Assembly: GCF_002796985.1 (NCBI RefSeq)
Contig: NZ_PEKX01000004.1
Coordinates: 310,073-374,072 of the forward strand
DNA from: Pseudomonas sp.
Lineage (GTDB): Bacteria; Pseudomonadota; Gammaproteobacteria; Pseudomonadales; Pseudomonadaceae
Direction: 5' to 3'
Length of the DNA stretch: 64,000 nucleotides
Under the pieces are notes generated by a model that was not told the DNA's origin, ran no database searches, and saw nothing but the letters and a program-made list of their open reading frames with translations. This document shows, one piece after another, positions 58,263-64,000 of the stretch (the first letter of the stretch is position 1; each line of letters opens with the position of its first letter). Position numbers and translations under genes: made by a program.

Positions 58263-60022
58263 GCGTTGACGCCTTCGATACGCGGCGGCTCGCCCTGCCA
58301 GACCGCCGCCAGCGCGGTATCGCTGAACTGGCCGAGCCGGTCGTAGACCGGGCGACCCTCGACGAAGGTCAGTTGCACTTCGGTGCGGTGGATGAAATTG
58401 CGTGCCGGCTGCTCGAACAGATTGCGGTCGAGGACGATGAAGTCCGCCGACTTGCCCGCCTCCAGGCTGCCGGTGAGCTTCTCCAGGCCCATGGCATAGG
58501 CGCCATTGAGCGTTGCCACGCGGATCGCCTGCTCCAGGCTGATCGGCTCACCGAAGCAGGCCGGGTCGTCGTTCCACGGGTTCTGCCGGGTGACCAGGGT
58601 TTCCAGCGCCAGCCAGGGGTCGATGGACGCCACCGGCCAGTCGGTGCCGAATACCGCGATGCCGCCGGCAGCCAGTACGCCCTTGAAGTCGTAGATGCGT
58701 TTCAGGCGATCGGCGCCGTAGCCCGAACGCGCGCCACTGGCGAAGGGCGTCGGGTACCAGGCCGCCGGGGAAAACTCGGCGATCACTTCCAGTTCGCGGA
58801 AGCGCTTGAGGTTGCCCGGATGCAGGATGGTGCTGTGTGCACACTGGTGACGCACGCCACTGAAACCGTTGCGCCGGCGCGCTTCGGCCACCGCGTCGAG
58901 GAACACGTCGGACGCCGCATCGCCGGTGCAGTGGGCGATGACGCGGATGCCGCGGCTATCCATGTCCACCACCATGTCGGTGATGTGCTCGGGCGTCAGG
59001 TTGAGCTTGCCGCGCCAGGCGCTCCCGCCCGCCCCGTCCTCACCTGGCCAGGGCGTAATAAGGAAGGACGAGCGCGGCTCGACGGTGCCGTCGAAGTGGA
59101 ACTTCACCGCATTCGCCGATAGCCGTGCGCTGCGGTAGTAGTGGCGCTCGCCGCTGAGCAGCTCCCAGCGGCGGCGCACCGGGAAGATGTCGTCCTGCCA
59201 GCTGATCGCCGCCTCCACGCGCAGGGTCAGTTGCCCGGCGTCGTCGAGGTACTTGAGCGCATCCAGGCGGTTCTCGCAGACGTGCAGGTACTTGGCCGCG
59301 GTGACGCCGCGCGAGCTCTGGAAGTGCACGCCCTCGCGGTAGGACTGGCGCAGCACCTTGGCCGGGGTCGGCGGCATCGCAGCGTGGATCAGCGCGTAGG
59401 CTCCGTCGATCATCAGGCCGTTGGGCTCGCCGGTCAGTTCGTCACGCTCCAGGTAGCCGTTGCGCGGGTCGGCGGTGCTGGCGTCGATGCCGGCCAGTTC
59501 CAGCGCGCGGGAGTTGACCATCATGGTGCCCCACATGCGGTCGAGCAGCGCCACCGGGCGATCCGGCAGGATGCTGTCGAGCCACTCGCGGCCCGGCTTC
59601 AGCCCGGCTTCGCGGAAGGTGTAGCGCACCCAGTACTGGCCATAGACCCAACCGTCGCCGGGGTGGCTGTCGGCGTAGTCGCGGATGGCTTTCGCCAATT
59701 GCTCCGGAGTCGGGTCCTCGATGCCGACGTCGAGATCGTCGGCGTAACGCGGGTTCAGCGCCAGGTCCGGGTGGGTGTGCATGTCGTGCAGGCCGGGCAT
59801 GCAGAACGCGCCTTCGAGGTCGCGCACCAGGGTGTCCGGGCCGATCAGGTGCTCCATGTCCTCGCGGCGCCCCACCGCCAGCAGCCGGCCGTCGCGGATG
59901 GCCACGGCCTCGGCCCAGGGCTGGGCGGGGTCGAGGGTGTAGAAGCGGCCGTTGTGCAGCAGCAGTTCGGCAAAGCGTTCGGTGGGGGAATTGGAGGAGC
60001 GGAAGCGGTCCGGAGCGGTCAT
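58259..60022 (-). CDS. YtcJ-like metal-dependent amidohydrolase
   Basis: 587 residues. LHNGRFYTLDPAQPWAEAVAIRDGRLLAVG at the start, then metal ligands H82-T-H84 in LHDMHTHPDL, a later histidine region VIAHCTGDAASDVFLDAV, and the aspartate region FGTDWPVASIDPWLALETLV. This is the amidohydrolase-3/YtcJ family. Substrate unknown (amide, urea or carbamate compounds are possible). It shares an overlapping start with the CobW-type GTPase downstream and is divergent from the AraC gene. Confidence 0.93.
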   Translation of the reverse strand: MTAPDRFRSSNSPTERFAELLLHNGRFYTLDPAQPWAEAVAIRDGRLLAVGRREDMEHLIGPDTLVRDLEGAFCMPGLHDMHTHPDLALNPRYADDLDVGIEDPTPEQLAKAIRDYADSHPGDGWVYGQYWVRYTFREAGLKPGREWLDSILPDRPVALLDRMWGTMMVNSRALELAGIDASTADPRNGYLERDELTGEPNGLMIDGAYALIHAAMPPTPAKVLRQSYREGVHFQSSRGVTAAKYLHVCENRLDALKYLDDAGQLTLRVEAAISWQDDIFPVRRRWELLSGERHYYRSARLSANAVKFHFDGTVEPRSSFLITPWPGEDGAGGSAWRGKLNLTPEHITDMVVDMDSRGIRVIAHCTGDAASDVFLDAVAEARRRNGFSGVRHQCAHSTILHPGNLKRFRELEVIAEFSPAAWYPTPFASGARSGYGADRLKRIYDFKGVLAAGGIAVFGTDWPVASIDPWLALETLVTRQNPWNDDPACFGEPISLEQAIRVATLNGAYAMGLEKLTGSLEAGKSADFIVLDRNLFEQPARNFIHRTEVQLTFVEGRPVYDRLGQFSDTALAAVWQGEPPRIEGVNA

Positions 60023-60081
60023 GGGTAGCCCTTGTTGTTCTTGTCCGTGGAGGCAGTATAGGGCTCGGCTTTCGGCTGCTG

Positions 60082-60119
60082 ACTAGCATAAGATGACAAC
60101 TCACTAGCACAAGACGACA
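60082..60119. promoter_or_regulatory. Tandem direct-repeat operator for the AraC-family regulator
   Basis: Two 17-bp direct repeats, ACTAGCATAAGATGACA (60082-60098) and ACTAGCACAAGACGACA (60103-60119), are 21 bp apart start to start, about two helical turns. They lie in the gap between amidohydrolase and regulator. Direct repeats with this spacing are typical of AraC/XylS activator sites; which gene is activated is inference. Confidence 0.7.
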
Positions 60120-60134
60120 GCCTGAGCCTGCGCC

Positions 60135-61181
60135 ATGCCCACCGCCTCCTTCGACATCGATTACGCCGCCCGCCAGCTGTTCCGCCACTTCCTCGATGAG
60201 TGGCGCGCCCGCCCCGCCCAGCCCGCGCTGGCGCCCTTGCTGGGCGGTCTCGGCCTGCCAAGCAGCGGCGAAGCGGCGGCCGCCGAGATGAACTTCGCCC
60301 GCTACTATCGGCTGCTGCAACAGGCCGCCGGGCTGCTCGGCCCGAGCGACTTCTTCCTGCGCCTGGGCCAGCGCTACAACCTCTATGACCTGGGGGTGAT
60401 CGGCTACGCGCTGATCAGCGCGGCCAACCTGCGGCGCTCCTGGGATATCTCCCTCGGCCAGCCATCGAGCCTGATGCCGCACCCGATCCACACCCACCGC
60501 GAGGAAGTCGGCGAGCACATCCGCCTGACGCTGCAGCTACCGCCCTTCAGCGAGGTGGAGCGCATCGCTCTCTGCGAGGAGTGGCTGAGCAGTACCTGGC
60601 GCTGGCTGTGCCAGCGCCTGCCGGACCTGGAGAGCTGCGCCGGCATGCAACTGCACCTGCCCTACCCGCCGCCGGCCCATGCCGCGCTCTACGGCGAGCT
60701 GTTCCCCGGCTGCAGCCATTTCAACGCCGAACAGGCCGAGCTGTGGATGCCCAAGGCCTTCCACGACCAGCCCTTCTCCACCGCCAACCCGTCGGTGAGC
60801 CGGCTGTGCCAGGCGCAAGGCGCGGCGACTTTGGCCAGCTTCGAGCGCGGCTCTGCGCTGCCGGACGATGTGCGCTACTACCTGCTGCAGAACGCGCGTA
60901 TCCCACTGCCGGACCTGGAGCAGACCGCCGCCTGGCTGCGTCTGCCGCCGCATACATTGCAGCGCCGGCTGCGCGAGCACGGGCTGACCTTCAAGGGAAT
61001 CGTGCTGGAAGTGCGGATGGCGCTGGCCCAGCGTTATCTGCTGGCCAGCCGGATGGCGTTGCAGGAAATTGCCTTCCTGCTCGGCTATGAACACGTCACC
61101 AGTTTCCACCGGGCTTTCCAGCGGTTCACCGGGACGACGCCGGAGCGGTTTCGTGCAGCAGGCGGGATCGCGCCGGAGTGA
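60135..61181 (+). CDS. AraC-family transcriptional regulator (OruR-like layout)
   Basis: 348 residues. N-terminal sensing domain of about 250 residues (FARYYRLLQQAAGLLGPSDFFLRLGQRYNLYDLGVIGYALISA) with no recognised fold. C-terminal double HTH at about 270-345: DLEQTAAWLRLPPHTLQRRLREHGLTF and ALQEIAFLLGYEHVTSFHRAFQRFTGTTPERFR. Divergent from the amidohydrolase/CobW operon, with tandem direct repeats between; it probably activates that operon in response to its substrate. Confidence 0.93.
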   Translation: MPTASFDIDYAARQLFRHFLDEWRARPAQPALAPLLGGLGLPSSGEAAAAEMNFARYYRLLQQAAGLLGPSDFFLRLGQRYNLYDLGVIGYALISAANLRRSWDISLGQPSSLMPHPIHTHREEVGEHIRLTLQLPPFSEVERIALCEEWLSSTWRWLCQRLPDLESCAGMQLHLPYPPPAHAALYGELFPGCSHFNAEQAELWMPKAFHDQPFSTANPSVSRLCQAQGAATLASFERGSALPDDVRYYLLQNARIPLPDLEQTAAWLRLPPHTLQRRLREHGLTFKGIVLEVRMALAQRYLLASRMALQEIAFLLGYEHVTSFHRAFQRFTGTTPERFRAAGGIAPE

Positions 61182-61186
61182 AGCAA

Positions 61187-61250
61187 TCGCGGACAGAGTC
61201 CGCTCCTACGCCAGGGTTGGCCTTGGTGTAGGAGCGGACTCCGTCCGCGA
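61187..61250. repeat. REPIN of the GGAGCGGACTCCGTCCGCGA class
   Basis: TCGCGGACAGAGTCCGCTCC followed by TAC at 61187-61209, and the inverse GTAGGAGCGGACTCCGTCCG ending at 61250. It lies between the AraC and VOC genes. Confidence 0.88.
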
Positions 61251-61267
61251 TCGGCTCGCCTGTGCGC

Positions 61268-61684
61268 TTAAGCTTCCTTCTCGCAATTGATCATCCACGG
61301 CACCCCGAAGCGATCCTCCAGCGCGCCGAACAGCTCGGCCCAGAAGGTCTGCTCCAGCGGCATGGTGACCTTGCCGCCCTTGCCGAGGGCTTCGAAGATG
61401 CGCCGGGCTTCGGCCTTGGTGTCGACGTTGAGGGTGATCGACACACCCTTCACGCCCTCGTACTGGCCGCACTGCGGGGAGGCGTCCGAGCCCATCAGCA
61501 CGTGTCCGCCCACTTCCAGGCGGACGTGGATGATGCGGTTCTTCAGCGCCTCGGGCATGTCCTCGCAGCCCGGCGCATCGGAGAAGCGCATCAGGTGCGG
61601 CAGCTCGCCATGCAGCACTTCGGCGTAATAGCGGAAGGCTTCTTCGCAGTTGCCGTCGAAGACCAGGTAGGCATTCATCAACAT
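61268..61684 (-). CDS. VOC-family (PhnB-like) protein
   Basis: 138 residues from ATG 61684, with GGAGG 8 bases upstream. PhnB-like glyoxalase fold: MNAYLVFDGNCEEAFRYYAEVLHGE, then HVRLEVGGHVLMGSDASPQC and EQTFWAELFGALEDRFGVPWMINCEKE. Metal ligands of a VOC fold are not evident at all usual sites. Usually near YciI-type proteins, as here (18-bp gap to the YciI gene upstream); function unknown. Confidence 0.88.
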   Translation of the reverse strand: MLMNAYLVFDGNCEEAFRYYAEVLHGELPHLMRFSDAPGCEDMPEALKNRIIHVRLEVGGHVLMGSDASPQCGQYEGVKGVSITLNVDTKAEARRIFEALGKGGKVTMPLEQTFWAELFGALEDRFGVPWMINCEKEA

Positions 61685-61701
61685 GGTAGTTTCCTCCAGG
61701 C

Positions 61702-62127
61702 TCAGGATTTACTGGCGATTTCGGCGCGCAGGCGTTCTTCCTGTTCGCGCAGTTCAGGGGTGAATTCGGCGCCGAAGTCCTCGGCCTCGAAGACCTGCCG
61801 GATCTCGATCTCGGACTCGCCGTCGAACGGATTGGGGGAGCGCTTGACCCAGTCGATGCACTCCTGCAGCGAGGCGGTCTGCATGATCCAGAAGCCGGCG
61901 ATCAGCTCCCTGGTTTCGGCGAACGGGCCGTCGATTACCTGCCGCGACGCGCCATCGAAGCGCACCCGCGCGCCCTTTGCGCTGGGCTGCAGGCCTTCGC
62001 CAGCCAGCATCACACCGGCCTTCACCAGCTCCTCGTTGTAGGCCCCCATGGCGGCGAGCAGTTCTTCCTTGGGCATTACACCGGCTTCGGAGTCGGCGGT
62101 GGCTTTGACGATCACCATGAAACGCAT
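61702..62127 (-). CDS. YciI-like (YCII-related) protein
   Basis: 141 residues from ATG 62127 (MRFMVIVKATADSEAG). FMVIVKA at the start, EELVKAGVMLAGEGLQPSAKGARVRFDG and VIDGPFAETRELIAGFWIMQTASLQECIDWVKRSP are typical of the YCII-related/DGPF domain. Same operon as the VOC gene. In many bacteria such pairs lie beside an ECF sigma factor of the ECF41/42 type; no such gene is present here. Confidence 0.87.
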   Translation of the reverse strand: MRFMVIVKATADSEAGVMPKEELLAAMGAYNEELVKAGVMLAGEGLQPSAKGARVRFDGASRQVIDGPFAETRELIAGFWIMQTASLQECIDWVKRSPNPFDGESEIEIRQVFEAEDFGAEFTPELREQEERLRAEIASKS

Positions 62128-62460
62128 GGTCTTTCTCCTCTTGTCATTCTCTTGTAATTGCCAGCGTGGCGGCCGGTTGCTTCCGGTTCCTGACGAATAG
62201 TCGAAGGGCGTGACGGCTGATCGACATGCCACGCAAAAAAAATTCGAGTGGGTCTATGGGGGGCTCTGAGCATAGGCCGGTGGTCATGACGGTGCCGTGA
62301 GCGAGCCGCGGATTCACGGGAGCGCGCGACGACCGGGAGCGAGTTCAAGTTTCTCGGTATCCAACCGCCATGCCGCCAGCGGCAGACGAATGGCTGACTG
62401 GACAGCCCCGACCGCGCTCCCTAGATTCAGGCCTTTTCCCACGACACGGAGCATTGCCCC
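62128..62460. other. Intergenic region without recognisable gene
   Basis: 333 bp upstream of the YciI and YbaK genes, which are divergent. I see no open frame with a ribosome binding site. An A-run (CACGCAAAAAAAATTCGAG) lies near 62230-62245. Promoters for both flanking genes must be here but no clear -35/-10 pair was assigned. Confidence 0.5.
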
Positions 62461-62928
62461 ATGAGCCTGGAATCGGTTCGCGCCTTCTTCGCCGAAAAGG
62501 CCCCGGACATCGCCATCATCGAGCTGGAAACCAGCACCGCCACCGTCGCCCTCGCCGCCGAAGCCCACGGCGTGGAGCCAGGCCGCATCGCCAAGACCCT
62601 GTCCCTGCGGGTGGGCGAGCGCACCGTGCTGGTGGTGGCCCGCGGCGATGCGCGGCTGGACAACCGCAAGCTCAAGGAAGCGTTCGGCGGCAAGGCCAAG
62701 ATGCTCGGCGTCGAGGACGTAGTGGCGCTGACCGGGCATCCGGTGGGCGGCGTCTGCCCGTTCGGCCTGGCGACGCCGCTGCCGGTGTATTGCGATGTGT
62801 CGCTGCAGGCATTCGACGAGGTGCTGCCGGCGGCGGGTGCGGTGCACAGCGCGGTGAGGATCGAACCGCTGCGCATGGCGCAGTTGGTGGCGGCGGACTG
62901 GATCGATGTTTGTCAGGAATTGGCCTGA
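62461..62928 (+). CDS. YbaK/ProX-type aminoacyl-tRNA deacylase
   Basis: 155 residues from ATG 62461. The YbaK/INS fold shows TVALAAEAHGVEPGRIAKTLSLR, VVARGDARLDNRKLKEAFGGKAKML, VVALTGHPVGGVCPFGLATPLPVYCDVSLQAFD and AGAVHSAVRIEPLRM. The lysine in IAKTL and the GHPVGGVCPFG loop match the trans-editing site. Such proteins hydrolyse mischarged tRNAs (for example Cys-tRNAPro or Ala-tRNAPro); the specificity here is unknown. Confidence 0.9.
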   Translation: MSLESVRAFFAEKAPDIAIIELETSTATVALAAEAHGVEPGRIAKTLSLRVGERTVLVVARGDARLDNRKLKEAFGGKAKMLGVEDVVALTGHPVGGVCPFGLATPLPVYCDVSLQAFDEVLPAAGAVHSAVRIEPLRMAQLVAADWIDVCQELA

Positions 62929-63144
62929 ACGGCTTTGCCGCTGGCGCCAGGCGTTCCAGGGGCCTGCCTGGCGCACTGGCTCAACAAGCGGCGGTGACGC
63001 TCGTCGGCTGAGTTCGGCGTAGCCTTACTCCCACGCGGGTTGCGTCTAACCTGACAACACACCCGCGCCTCCGCGCTCCGGCACAGCCCGTGGATGCGTG
63101 GCGCCCATATCCGCGAACGAGTGTCCGCTTGCGAGGTGTTCGTC

Positions 63145-63654
63145 ATGGCCAACCCCCTGTCCACCCTGGGTATCGTGCATACCGCCATCAGCCTGGTGCC
63201 GCTGATGGCCGGTATCTGGGCGTTCTATCGCGCGGGGCGCATCGACCCGCGCAGCCCGGTCGGGCGCTGGTACGTCTACGGAATGATCCTCGGCGTGCTG
63301 ACGGCTTTCGGCCTGTCCAGCACCGGCGGCTTCAACGCCGGGCATGCCATTGGCCTCCTCTGCCTGCTCTCTGTTGCAGTGGCCAGCTACGCGCAACGGA
63401 TCAGCGCCCTGGGCGGGCTGGGCGAATACCTGGAAACGGCGGCGATGAGCTTCAGCTTCTTCCTGATGATGATCCCCACGCTCAATGAATCCCTGTCGCG
63501 CCTGCCGCCCTCCAACCCCATCGGCCAGGGGCCGGATTCACCACCGGTGCAGACGGCGGTGATGATCGCCCTGCTGCTACTCATCCTCGGCGTGCTCTAC
63601 CAGTTCTACCGCATCCATCGGCGGCGCATGCCACCGGCGCGCCCGGCGCACTGA
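63145..63654 (+). CDS. Small multipass membrane protein
   Basis: 169 residues from ATG 63145 (GAGG 10 bases upstream); an extension to 63094 has no ribosome binding site. Four hydrophobic stretches: TLGIVHTAISLVPLMAGIWAFY, VYGMILGVLTAFGL, GLLCLLSVAVASYAQ...ETAAMSFSFFLMMIPTL and TAVMIALLLLILGVLYQFY. A short basic C-terminus (RIHRRRMPP) suggests the C-terminus is cytoplasmic. No family recognised. Confidence 0.75.
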   Translation: MANPLSTLGIVHTAISLVPLMAGIWAFYRAGRIDPRSPVGRWYVYGMILGVLTAFGLSSTGGFNAGHAIGLLCLLSVAVASYAQRISALGGLGEYLETAAMSFSFFLMMIPTLNESLSRLPPSNPIGQGPDSPPVQTAVMIALLLLILGVLYQFYRIHRRRMPPARPAH

Positions 63655-64000
63655 GTATCAGCCGGAGCAACGGCGATGCTGGCGGGCTCCCGAGCCGGAG
63701 CTCCGCCATGACCGTCCACCGGTCATGCGATCACCGACCAGTTGACCGTCGACCCCTGGGGTGTGTGCGCGTCTTTCTGCTTGCTCCACTGGGTACGTTG
63801 GTGAACGCACTGGAGCACCGGTAGCGCTCAACCGTTCGTCACCGTCTCCGCCACTGTGGCCTGTTTCCCGGCGAATCGCCCGGAGCGACCTAAACTGCTT
63901 CTGGGCGCCCGCAGACCAAGACGCCCAGCGCCGGATGGAATCGGCTCCCGCCCCAAAGGCAGTAGCCTGATAGCGAGCCATGCAGCCCGGCGATCAAGAC
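63655..64000. other. Right-hand edge, no gene assigned
   Basis: No frame with convincing coding character. A GAGCGAC...TAAACTG stretch around 63882-63896 might contain a promoter. An ATG at 63980 (ATGCAGCCC) opens a + strand frame that runs off the window; with only seven codons visible I do not call it. Confidence 0.3.

Noticed and set aside
1..64000. tRNA/rRNA genes, CRISPR arrays, IS elements, prophage genes
   Set aside because: None seen: no cloverleaf with anticodon arms, no regularly spaced repeats with unique spacers, no transposase or integrase motif. A computed scan would be needed to exclude small RNAs.

Overview
This is a GC-rich, gene-dense stretch of a bacterial chromosome with the codon use and gene content of Pseudomonas. 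It is probably from the P. aeruginosa / P. nitroreducens / P. citronellolis side of the genus. The indications are the gene neighbourhoods: a PmpM-type MATE pump next to an RhtA-type exporter and an XRE-cupin regulator, phnWX, an HxuIRA-type haem signalling cassette, pdxB, and htpG between a dienelactone hydrolase and an integral-membrane unknown. REP/REPIN repeats of the GTTCGCGAGCAAGCTCGCTCCTAC type also fill many gaps. The species assignment is inference from remembered gene orders. No tRNA, rRNA, CRISPR array, insertion sequence or prophage was seen.

Layout. 1-12.5 kb: the cut-off end of an OsmC-YcaO fusion gene, an HI0933-family flavoprotein, a 5'-truncated HD-domain gene beside a REPIN, a divergent LysR/SDR pair, a UbiH-type hydroxylase, SfnB (sulfur scavenging) with a decayed msuE-like remnant, a saccharopine-dehydrogenase-like protein, a GFA protein and an ATP-NAD kinase family protein. 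12.8-17.7 kb: a 57-residue protein, pdxB, pmpM, an RhtA-like exporter and its divergent XRE-cupin regulator. 18.2-23.9 kb: 2-aminoethylphosphonate degradation (phnX, phnW), two LysR regulators and an OPA-type MFS transporter. 24-29.6 kb: an ECF sigma factor, anti-sigma factor and TonB haem receptor, followed by haem oxygenase and a DUF454 membrane protein; together they could sense, import and break down haem. 29.6-36.4 kb: YajD nuclease, YhbW-like flavin oxidoreductase, LMW-PTP/ArsC-like protein, DUF1615 lipoprotein, and an EamA exporter with a divergent Lrp/AsnC regulator, ending in a repeat-rich 700-bp gap.

36.4-47.2 kb: a DUF1329/DUF1302 envelope pair, DUF3859 protein, pirin, FucP-type sugar transporter and a three-gene molybdenum hydroxylase (2Fe-2S subunit, Moco subunit, tri-haem cytochrome c) whose genes overlap. 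47.2-57.2 kb: mostly housekeeping (dienelactone hydrolase, htpG, two PaaI thioesterases, DUF599, START-domain protein, YkgJ, DUF486, a beta-hydroxyacid dehydrogenase, a DEDDh exonuclease, ppnP). 57.3-64 kb: a CobW-type GTPase translationally coupled to a YtcJ-like amidohydrolase, with a divergent AraC regulator and a clear tandem operator; then VOC and YciI proteins, a YbaK deacylase and a membrane protein.

I did not find a strong candidate for an entirely new system. The most interesting signals are a ~250-bp dispersed, highly structured repeat present in two inverted copies (about 17.75 and 36.0 kb), a variant REP with an inserted CTAGGCG block at two loci, gene decay next to REPINs, the CobW/amidohydrolase/AraC unit, and the linkage of an HxuIRA-like cassette to haem oxygenase.
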